Assembly (NCBI GenBank): GCA_023395575.1
Contig: JAEWZA010000009.1
Location: 1-12,488, forward strand
Source: Bacillota bacterium
Lineage (GTDB): Bacteria; Bacillota; Clostridia; Acetivibrionales; DSM-1351
Direction: 5' to 3'
Length of the DNA: 12,488 nucleotides
Each line of letters starts with the position of its first letter. Position 1 is the stretch's first letter. The position numbers and the translations under genes are program-made. The notes beneath the pieces are model-generated. The model saw only the letters and a list, made by a program, of their open reading frames with translations, was not told the DNA's origin and searched no databases. Positions 1 through 7,000 of the stretch are shown here, piece after piece.

Positions 1-1
1 A

Positions 2-1519
2 GTCCTATGGGATGATAATGCGCTATATGTACTTGCAGAAGTGAAAGATAAAAATATGTCTGTAAAGTCTGAAACTCCATATATGCAAGATTCATTGGAA
101 ATCTTTTTAGATGAAAAAAATGACAAAACTCAAGAGTATGGTGTAGATGATTTACATTTCAGAGTTAATTATGAAAACTCTCAATCTGTGGATGTGGGAA
201 ATGCTGAAAGGTTTTATACAAGTACAAAGAAACTTAAGGACGGTTATCTTGTTGAGGCAAGAATTGCACTGACCACTAAGCCCGCAAATGGAACGGTTCT
301 TGGTATAGAGTTGCAAATTAATGATTCAAAAGATACTGATAGAGTTGGTACCATAAATGTTTTTGATTCAACAGGCAGTGCATGGAATGATACCGGAAAG
401 TTTGGTGAAGTTTTGCTATATGGTAAAACAAATGGTTCAAAAAGTGGATTAAATCCTTACGATTTAATGAATTTAATTAAGAGTGCGCAAAAACTGGATC
501 AAACACGCTATAAAAATCCAGAAGTAGTAACTGATGCTATAAAATCTGCAGAAAATGTTCTCAAAAATAAAAAAGTTAATCAAAGTATGCTTGATAAAGC
601 ATATACTGCTTTGAAAGCTGCAATTGATAATCTAATACTAACAGACGAAGCTGCTGACGAAAAAGTTTTCAAGACTGTTCCAGATATTTATAGAGCAGAA
701 ATAAAGGAACAAGGAATAATTGAAAATTTAGAATATACTGTGCCAAATTTAGATAACGGTACAGATGTTAAAAAACTAAATGTTTACCTTCCATATGGTT
801 ATAAACCATCAGATACTACTAAGAAATATAATGTTTTATACTTGCTGCATGGTGGTGGTGAAAATGAAAACACTATATTTGGCGGTCCTGGCCAAAATAG
901 AGAGTTACAGAGAATCATAGATAATATGATTGCAAAGGGTGATATCGAGCCTCTTATTGTTGTCACACCTACTTTCTATGGTGGAAAAAATGATACCGCT
1001 TATTTCCATGAAGAATTGGTTAGTACAGTTGTTCCATTAATTGAAACTAAATATAATACCTATGCTGCATCTGGAGACATAAATGACCTTAAAGCCTCAA
1101 GAGAGCATAGGGCATTCGGTGGTTTTTCAATGGGATCGGTGACTACTTGGTATACATTTATAAATTGCCTTGACTATTTCAAATACTATATGCCATTGAG
1201 TGGCGACTGCTGGATATTCGGTCAGAAAGCTGGAAGCGAAAAGCCTAAAGAGACTGCAGAATACCTGGCAAATGCTGCAAAAGATGCAGGATACGGACCA
1301 AAGGATTACTACATATTTAGCGCGACAGGCTACCTAGATATTGCTTATCCAAACCTAAAGCCTCAGATTGATGCTATGAAAGAGCTAAAAGATAGTTTCA
1401 TTTATACAGGTAATTTGGAAAAAGGAAATTTCTATTTTATTGTAAGTGATGGAGGCACTCATGCATGGAATTGGGTAAATCAATATATTTATGATATTCT
1501 CCCTGATTTATTTAAATAA
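2..1519 (+). CDS. 3' part of a modular xylan-degrading enzyme: CBM9, FIVAR-like linker, CE1 feruloyl/acetyl-xylan esterase
   Basis: The reading frame is open from the first bases (VLWDDNALYVLAEV precedes any start), so the gene begins outside the window. Positions 2-430 encode a family 9 carbohydrate-binding module (YMQDSLEIFLDE, GYLVEARI, GIELQINDSKD are typical CBM9 strands). Positions 445-640 encode a lysine-rich helical FIVAR-like linker. From about 660 to the end lies an alpha/beta-hydrolase esterase of the CE1/esterase D type: LYLLHGGGE oxyanion-side strand, nucleophile elbow GFSMGS with Ser at 1127-1129, likely Asp at 1337-1339 (GYLDIAY) and His at 1460-1462 (GGTHAW). CE1 enzymes release ferulate or acetate from arabinoxylan outside the cell. 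CBM9 usually follows a GH10 xylanase, so the missing N-terminal part may hold CBM22/GH10 modules (inference). No dockerin, SLH or sortase signal follows the esterase; the protein ends in ILPDLFK. Confidence 0.88.
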   Translation, partial: VLWDDNALYVLAEVKDKNMSVKSETPYMQDSLEIFLDEKNDKTQEYGVDDLHFRVNYENSQSVDVGNAERFYTSTKKLKDGYLVEARIALTTKPANGTVLGIELQINDSKDTDRVGTINVFDSTGSAWNDTGKFGEVLLYGKTNGSKSGLNPYDLMNLIKSAQKLDQTRYKNPEVVTDAIKSAENVLKNKKVNQSMLDKAYTALKAAIDNLILTDEAADEKVFKTVPDIYRAEIKEQGIIENLEYTVPNLDNGTDVKKLNVYLPYGYKPSDTTKKYNVLYLLHGGGENENTIFGGPGQNRELQRIIDNMIAKGDIEPLIVVTPTFYGGKNDTAYFHEELVSTVVPLIETKYNTYAASGDINDLKASREHRAFGGFSMGSVTTWYTFINCLDYFKYYMPLSGDCWIFGQKAGSEKPKETAEYLANAAKDAGYGPKDYYIFSATGYLDIAYPNLKPQIDAMKELKDSFIYTGNLEKGNFYFIVSDGGTHAWNWVNQYIYDILPDLFK

Positions 1520-1524
1520 TTGCA

Positions 1525-1559
1525 TATTCATCTAATTTTATAATGAAATTAGATGAATA
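1525..1559 (+). terminator. Stem-loop after the esterase gene
   Basis: A perfect 14-base inverted repeat (1525-1538 with 1546-1559, 7-base loop) begins 5 bases after the stop codon at 1517-1519. The stem is AT-rich and no run of T follows (cttaag comes next), so it is a weak intrinsic terminator or an mRNA 3'-end stabiliser rather than a classic terminator. The position argues for a role at the end of the esterase transcript. Confidence 0.6.
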
Positions 1560-1567
1560 CTTAAGCT

Positions 1568-1871
1568 AATGTGGTAAACTACTTATTGTTATACTGGTAC
1601 GCGAGTACTACTTAGATAAATGGCTTACTTAGTAAAATATATTTGTTTGAACTTAATGGTGAAGAATAGTTAATTATACCGTAAACTCTACACAAATGTA
1701 GGCTTTAGCATAACACTGAAATGTAGATGCTAAATGTTATGGGCGGTATAATTAACTATGATGAACCAATACATGTTCAGCAATTCTCCAGCAATTTTCT
1801 TGAGAGTAACCCATTTAGATAAGTTTATCCAGAAGTACCCGTACGCTAGGACGATAACTTTACCCTGTATT
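1568..1871. repeat. Roughly 300-base imperfect inverted repeat in the gap before the LacI gene
   Basis: This gene-free stretch folds back on itself. Going outward from the centre near 1713: perfect 16-base arms at 1666-1681 and 1744-1759; then 1611-1629 against 1805-1823 with 3 mismatches in 19; then a GTACG/GGTACT-like block near 1598-1609 against 1834-1846; and a GGTAAA block near 1573-1578 against 1859-1865. The arms differ in length (114 and 128 bases), so the outer part needs gaps. I see no open frame of note inside and no clear target-site duplication. It could be a decayed miniature inverted-repeat element or a long structured RNA. The inner arms are certain; the outer pairing was aligned by eye. 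Confidence 0.5.
1666..1759. repeat. Perfect 16-base inverted repeat with nested hairpins
   Basis: The arms atagttaattataccg (1666-1681) and its exact reverse complement (1744-1759) enclose 62 bases. Inside are an 8-base pair of arms (TTTAGCAT 1704-1711 with ATGCTAAA 1727-1734), an overlapping alternative 7-base pairing (1709-1715 with 1735-1741), and a small hairpin at 1688-1701 (CTACA/TGTAG). The two central pairings exclude each other, which is compatible with a switching RNA but proves nothing. Confidence 0.8.
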
Positions 1872-2001
1872 GTTAAAATAATTAACTCAATGTTTAAATA
1901 TTGGATATGGCCACTTATGTTATAGCCTCTTCCTATAATTTAAGATTATATCTACATCTAATAAATATTATATATTATAGATTTCTTTTAAGATTACATA
2001 T

Positions 2002-2007
2002 TATAAT
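2002..2007 (+). promoter_or_regulatory. Possible -10 box of the LacI-family gene
   Basis: TATAAT lies 45 bases before the chosen start codon at 2052, in a very AT-rich stretch (1925-2015). No convincing -35 box sits 16-18 bases upstream, and other TATAAT-like strings are nearby, so this is only a candidate. Confidence 0.3.
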
Positions 2008-2051
2008 GATATTTAATGCAAGACTCTAATGCAAAAGAAAAAGGAGACAAT

Positions 2052-3083
2052 ATGGCTACTTCAAATATAAAACTCATCGCCCAAAAAACAAATCTCTCAC
2101 CAGGTACTGTTTCCATTGTGTTAAATGGACGCGGCAACGAAATGCGCATCTCTGAAAAAACTCAAAACAGGGTATGGGAAGAAGCAAAACTACTTGGATA
2201 TAAGCCCAACATATATGCAAGACGTTTGCGAAGCAAGTCAGAAGGAGACTCGTCTGCTATTATAGGTATTTTATGGCCATCTCTATATTCTTCAGAGTTA
2301 ATTGTAAGCTTTTTTGATAGTATTCAAAATAGTATATTAAATGACAATCTAAATGTAGAGGTTGTTTTTAAGCCCTATGTTTATTCAGAAATAAGTAAAA
2401 TTGAGAATGTTTTTAAGAATAAGCTATTCAATGGAGTAATAATAGTTGGTGCTTCTGATAGTGATGTGGATTATTTGATGAAGATTGAATCCACAATGCC
2501 TATTCTTTTATTTAATAGACAAAATGATAAATATAGTTCCGTGTGCATTGATAACTACAGAGCAGGTGAAAAAGTTTCTGCTCTGCTCGATGCAAGAGGA
2601 CACAAAAGTGCAGGATTGATTTGTCCTAATCTCTTGTCGCGGAATTTTAGTATGAGAAGAACCGGCTTCTTGGATGGGTGTCAAAAATATGGAATATCTG
2701 TTCTTCCTGAGCATATAATACTCGATACTCTTGATTCAGAAGGCGGTATTCGAAGTGCAGAAAAACTTTATAAGTCAGGAACTCTCCCTACTTCACTTTT
2801 TTTGCTTGTTTCCAGCTATAGTCACGAAATATTCCCATTTCTTCAGAAGAATGGAATACGAATTCCAGAGGATATAGAAATAATAGGTTTTTCAGATATG
2901 GTGACAGGCAAATTTTTAAAGCCTAGTCTGACTGTCGTCAATCTACATATTCAAAGAATGGTTAGAAGAAGCCTTCAGCTTATTCTTGATATGATAAACG
3001 GACAAATACAAGAAACTCATAATATTTTTGAAGAAGTTGACTTTATTTTCCGCGAAAGCTGTGGAGGGTTTTCGGAAGGTTAA
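2052..3083 (+). CDS. LacI/GalR-family transcriptional regulator
   Basis: A 343-residue DNA-binding repressor (or activator) with the normal LacI-family length and layout. Residues 4-26 form the LacI helix-turn-helix (IKLIAQKTNLSPGTVSIVLNG), followed by the ISEKTQNRVWEEA helix and the hinge LGYKPN...ARRLR at 48-60, whose Leu59 fits the minor-groove leucine. From about residue 65 a periplasmic-binding-protein-like sugar domain follows (GVIIVGA, CIDNYRAGE, GHKSAGLIC, IPEDIEIIGFSD). The start at 2052 is preferred over an in-frame ATG at 2016 because AAGGAG (2041-2046) sits 5 bases before it, while 2016 has no Shine-Dalgarno. The effector is probably a sugar, and control of neighbouring polysaccharide genes is plausible but inferred. 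The gene is flanked on both sides by gene-free stretches, so it is likely monocistronic. Confidence 0.92.
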   Translation: MATSNIKLIAQKTNLSPGTVSIVLNGRGNEMRISEKTQNRVWEEAKLLGYKPNIYARRLRSKSEGDSSAIIGILWPSLYSSELIVSFFDSIQNSILNDNLNVEVVFKPYVYSEISKIENVFKNKLFNGVIIVGASDSDVDYLMKIESTMPILLFNRQNDKYSSVCIDNYRAGEKVSALLDARGHKSAGLICPNLLSRNFSMRRTGFLDGCQKYGISVLPEHIILDTLDSEGGIRSAEKLYKSGTLPTSLFLLVSSYSHEIFPFLQKNGIRIPEDIEIIGFSDMVTGKFLKPSLTVVNLHIQRMVRRSLQLILDMINGQIQETHNIFEEVDFIFRESCGGFSEG

Positions 3084-3361
3084 TTAAACACTATTTAGTC
3101 TATTCAACAGAAACTTTTTTTATAGAAATCAATTCAACCTTCCTTGAATTCTCAAAAATATACGTTTACTAGTATTCAAAATAGCATGGTAACCCCCTGT
3201 TTCCGATCTTAAATCGACTGTAGAGTACGAATACCCTTGCCAAGGCCGAAAAGGAATTTGAGGACAATTTGGCGGCGACTGTTCTTGTCTGCACTTATTT
3301 TGATTAGAACCACATATATCCCAAACAAATTGAGCTGAACCCCTCTATTTATTTGGTGATA

Positions 3362-3390
3362 AAGAGAAGAGTCGCAAGCGACCTCCTCTT
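3362..3390. repeat. Hairpin with GTCGC/GCGAC core
   Basis: The core gtcgc (3371-3375) pairs with gcgac (3378-3382). Outer arms aagag (3362-3366) and ctctt (3386-3390) pair across a small internal loop and bulge. It lies 8 bases from the next hairpin, so the two may form one structured element. Confidence 0.5.
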
Positions 3391-3398
3391 GGATTACA

Positions 3399-3419
3399 TC
3401 AGCCCGCAATGCGGGCTGA
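3399..3419. repeat. Strong GC-rich palindrome
   Basis: tcagcccgca (3399-3408) and tgcgggctga (3410-3419) are exact reverse complements around a single base; a realistic RNA hairpin has an 8-bp stem and a 5-base loop. It is the most GC-rich structure in the gap. There is no T-tract on the plus strand (acaagc follows), nor on the minus strand. It may be the end of a decayed mobile element or a repetitive extragenic palindrome. Confidence 0.65.
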
Positions 3420-3667
3420 CAAGCATTGTTATAATGGTAAGATTTGTTGCGATTGTGCTACTATCGTAGTCGGATTATGAGAATTATCGCATTTGCTAAG
3501 GGGCTTCAAGGTGGTCATTACTGACAGCTGTGATTTTTCCAGTGAAAAAGAAGCATTCTTAACAGAGAAAGTATCTTCATTAAGACCCAATTTACTTAGT
3601 TCTATCCTTTTCTAAGCTTTCTCAAGTCATCATCTATGAAGTAGAAAGATCACCTAATCTCCTATAA

Positions 3668-4033
3668 TCAACAGTAATTTCCGTCTTCATCAATACCTAT
3701 AGGGTAATAAGGCATCCCTTCTATTATATCATAGAGGTCATCATATTCTCCTGAAAGCCAGTCTACAGTGAAGTCTTTCGGATTCACATATTCATCACTA
3801 TTTGATATATTAATTTTATCACATTCTAACCAGTATTTTCTAAATACGCAAATAACTCTGCCAGAGCAACTTATTGAGTCAAAAGATTTCTTTACAAACT
3901 CATCAAGTTCCTCTTCTGTTTTAAATCTTTCTTTATTCTTCTCTTTAATATTACTAATTCTTTGTTTTTCATATCCTACCGCCTTTTGTAGGTCATTGAC
4001 ATAATCTAAAAATAATTCTTCATGACTTTTCAT
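3668..4033 (-). CDS. Putative immunity protein for the adjacent HNH toxin
   Basis: A 121-residue acidic soluble protein with no signal peptide or membrane segment. I do not recognise a named family. It has a charged helical N-terminal half (EELFLDYVNDLQKAVGYEKQR) and an acidic, aromatic C-terminal half ending GMPYYPIGIDEDGNYC. The start is supported by AAGGAGG (4044-4050), 10 bases upstream. It begins 20 bases after the stop of the toxin gene on the same strand, so the two are almost surely co-transcribed. Small acidic proteins directly downstream of a polymorphic toxin with a C-terminal nuclease are usually the cognate immunity protein, which binds and blocks the nuclease. That role is inferred from position, size and charge. 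The gene itself is well supported by its ribosome site and context. Confidence 0.8.
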   Translation of the reverse strand: MKSHEELFLDYVNDLQKAVGYEKQRISNIKEKNKERFKTEEELDEFVKKSFDSISCSGRVICVFRKYWLECDKINISNSDEYVNPKDFTVDWLSGEYDDLYDIIEGMPYYPIGIDEDGNYC

Positions 4034-4053
4034 ATTATATAATCCTCCTTTTT

Positions 4054-7000
4054 TTAACTATTATAGTTTTGCGGTACCCATTCATCAGGGTAACTTTTTT
4101 CCTGTTTACTCCTATTACAGTCTCTACATGCGGTTTTCAAGTTCTCGATACTATTAGCCCATTTGACCCTTTCATCATAAGTCATTTTATAGCCTTCACT
4201 TTCATAATGCTTCTTCAATGAAGGCGAGTGGTCTGCTTCTGGATTTAAACCACCATTTTCACTTTGAGTAGTTTTATTAACTCTCCTCCCACAATATTGA
4301 CAAGTATAATTATCTCTATCAAAAGTTTTAATCCTTGCCGAATTAGTGGGAGTTTTACCATAATGTTTTTTTCGATTGTATTTTTCTATCTGAGATTTTC
4401 CATCCCCAGCTTCCCTTTCTCCCGCAAAATCCTTCTCAACTTCTTTTGCTTTTGCATCCACCTGATTCTGAGTAACTTTCTTATTTTTTGGCTTTTTTAG
4501 TTTGAATATCTTATTTTCTAAATCTTTTTTAAGTTTAAGTTTTTTCTCAATTTTATTTGGCGTATCACTCGCCATCATTACTACATTTTCTGGATCTTTA
4601 GGAGTACTTCTTTCAACCCATAGTTCATGTTCCTCAGAGCCTATTTTGAACTTAGCTTTCGGGCTGAGTTCTTTATCACCCTTCTTTGGTCCATCAACCA
4701 CTTCGTCTGGTCCATCTCCATATTTGAAATCCCAGTCCTTACTACCATCTACTATATTTACAGATTTCAACGCACTATACTTTTCTTTAATGCTGTTTAC
4801 CTCATATAAAAGTTCATCCTTAGTTCCACCATCTTCATCGTATTTCGTATTTAAGCTTTTAAGTTCAGCAAGTCCTTTAATAAGCTGTTGATCCTGGTTC
4901 TTCTTTTCACTGCTAGTCTTGTCAATAGTCTCATTAGCGCCATTGGGCTTCACATCACTCTTACCTTGATTTTGTAATGTTTCATCTTGGTATTGTTTAA
5001 CGGTCTTGCCATCAGCAGTCATTGCATTTGGGTTCGCACCTACATTATTACCTGACGTTGAAGAAGTTTTTGGCTCGTCAACATTTAATGTTGAATCCTT
5101 GCCATTTTCGCTATCTTTCTCGTCTTTGGTATCTTTAGGTGGCTGTGCTGCTTCGCTATTTTTTTCATTCCATTTTCCTTGTTGCTCTTCCTCAGTCTTT
5201 TTACTACTGGTATTATCATTAATAAGGTCAGTCATAAACTTGTCTGCTGAAAAATCAACTTTACCAAATTCTATCTCTGGAACTTGTTTCGAACCCAGAA
5301 CATGATTGACCTTCGCCATTATGCCAAAGCTGCCTCCAAGAGGATAACTCTTGTTTAAGAGAGGCCATGTCCACTTCTCATCAGAAAGAGGAGACCACCA
5401 TGGGCTATCGATTTCTACAAAAATGTCTCCTTCTAAGGCAAAGAACGGCTGCGCAGCAATTTCAAGTTCGCCCGATATGAAGAAGTCACCTTTTTTGTCC
5501 TGTCCCGGCATTGCATTTTCCTTGTAGCCAATTATTGGTGTAGCCTCGGCATATGCAGATAAACCAGCAATTGCAGTTAGTGATGCACCTGCCTTAATAT
5601 CATGACCAAGTATTTCCAGTCCTGCACCAGCCTTACCAATAAGCCTAACTCCCGCTGCCGCGGATATGTTCAAGGATGCTTGTATACTAAAATCATTGCA
5701 CTTCTCAGTATCTGTTGAATATGTTCCTTCTGCAATAATATTGTACAACTTTGCAGGACCTAGTTTTGCAAATGCTTCTAATCCTATGCTGGCAAATAAA
5801 AATATATTTCCAACAACAGGTATTCCATAAGATGCCCTTGCTTCAACGTCGAAAAGTGGCTTAATATAGTCAGTTTGTTCAAAAAGAACCAGTTCTTTTT
5901 GAGGCACAATCTGTCCTACAATCGTAACATTACCCTTTTCATCTACTTCAGCATGGGCTGTCCCACTAAGCCAATCGGTGAACATAAACGTTAAGTCACC
6001 TTCACCAGCAAGCACATATTCAGGATTTTCAGATTTATTATTTTGAGGCTCAGGTTTTGTTGCTGCATTTAGGTCTGTTCCAACGCTTGGCATACTATTT
6101 TTATCAGTAAGTCTTAGCGTTACTTGACCTGAAAGTTTTTCACCAGAATAGCCTACATTGCCTTCTCCTATAACCCTTTCACCATCAACATTAACCTTTA
6201 CTCCACCAGTAAGATGTTCTGAAAGATTAACTGCAAGCTCTGCGGTACCTGTTATATTTCCTTGACTGCTACGTTCCAATGTAAGATTTCCAGTCGCAAG
6301 CCCTTTTACATCTATATTTGCAGTTCCTGAAAAACTTATCTTGCCAGTATCAGGTTCAAATTCAAAGGATATTGTGCAATCAAAAACTCCTCCAACCTTG
6401 ACAGTTGCATTTCTAATACCAAACTCAAGTCTTCCATCATTTATACTATTAACTATCTGTAAGGATTTGTCAAGAGTTAATCCTCTCAAACCGAACATGC
6501 TCGGATCAGATATTAACTGTGAAAGAAGATCATTTGAGTCAGGAACTTTACTACCATTTGCTATACCCAAAAAACCTATAAGCATACCATTATTTATACT
6601 TATAATCAGACTTGGCTGTGCTGTTTTTACCATATTGCCCTGACTTGAAAATGGATTCATTAACAGAGAAATTGCCTGTGGAGTCATTTTATAGTTTTGC
6701 CCTGACTTACTTATCTTTACAGTGCCACTAGCTAAATTACCATATCTCACCTTAATATTAGCACCACTTGTATTTTCTTTAAGATACTCGTCTATTTTTG
6801 TTGTAGCCTTAAAATCAGTCATGCCCTTTAATTGAAGCTCTTCCAAATCAGATTCACTTATTTTAGGCTTTGACTCTGTACCTTCGTCTTTTTTCTGAAC
6901 TACAAAATCTCCGCTTCCTTTGCTGCCACTATTGCTACTATTTTTTGATTGACTATTACTTGCATCTACTGATGAAATGTCTTTACCAATTTCTGCTGCT

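Larger units (their letters stand above)
3084..3667. other. 584-base gene-poor gap between the LacI gene and the toxin module
   Basis: No convincing gene lies here. It holds a short AATTCAA/TTGAATT hairpin (3131-3150) after a T-run, two GC-richer hairpins (3362-3390 and 3399-3419), and a 44-codon open stretch without ATG (3481-3615, plus strand, GFKVVITDSCDFSSEK...) that I do not recognise. The mixed composition and scraps of open frame suggest decayed mobile or gene remnants, but I could not identify an insertion-sequence family. Confidence 0.5.

Noticed and set aside
41..1519. A separate gene starting at GTG 41
   Set aside because: There is no Shine-Dalgarno before it, and the frame is open upstream with CBM9-like residues (VLWDDNALYVLAEV), so it is the inside of a longer gene.
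1568..1871. Intact insertion sequence
   Set aside because: There is no transposase frame and no clear target duplication, and the outer ends are poorly matched, so only a repeat was called.
2016..2051. 12-residue N-terminal extension of the LacI regulator
   Set aside because: The ATG at 2016 has no Shine-Dalgarno, while AAGGAG stands 5 bases before the ATG at 2052, and LacI proteins start close to the helix-turn-helix.
3209..3409. 66-codon minus-strand open frame in the gap
   Set aside because: It would start at TTG inside a hairpin, has no ribosome site, and resembles no protein I know.
3481..3615. 44-codon plus-strand open stretch (LLRGFKVVITDS...)
   Set aside because: It has no ATG and no ribosome site. 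It may be a gene scrap, but I cannot assign it, so I did not call a pseudogene.
4502..4891. Ser/Phe-rich plus-strand open frame opposite the toxin gene
   Set aside because: It is an antisense shadow of the Lys/Glu-rich toxin codons, with low-complexity S/F/L composition and no ribosome site.
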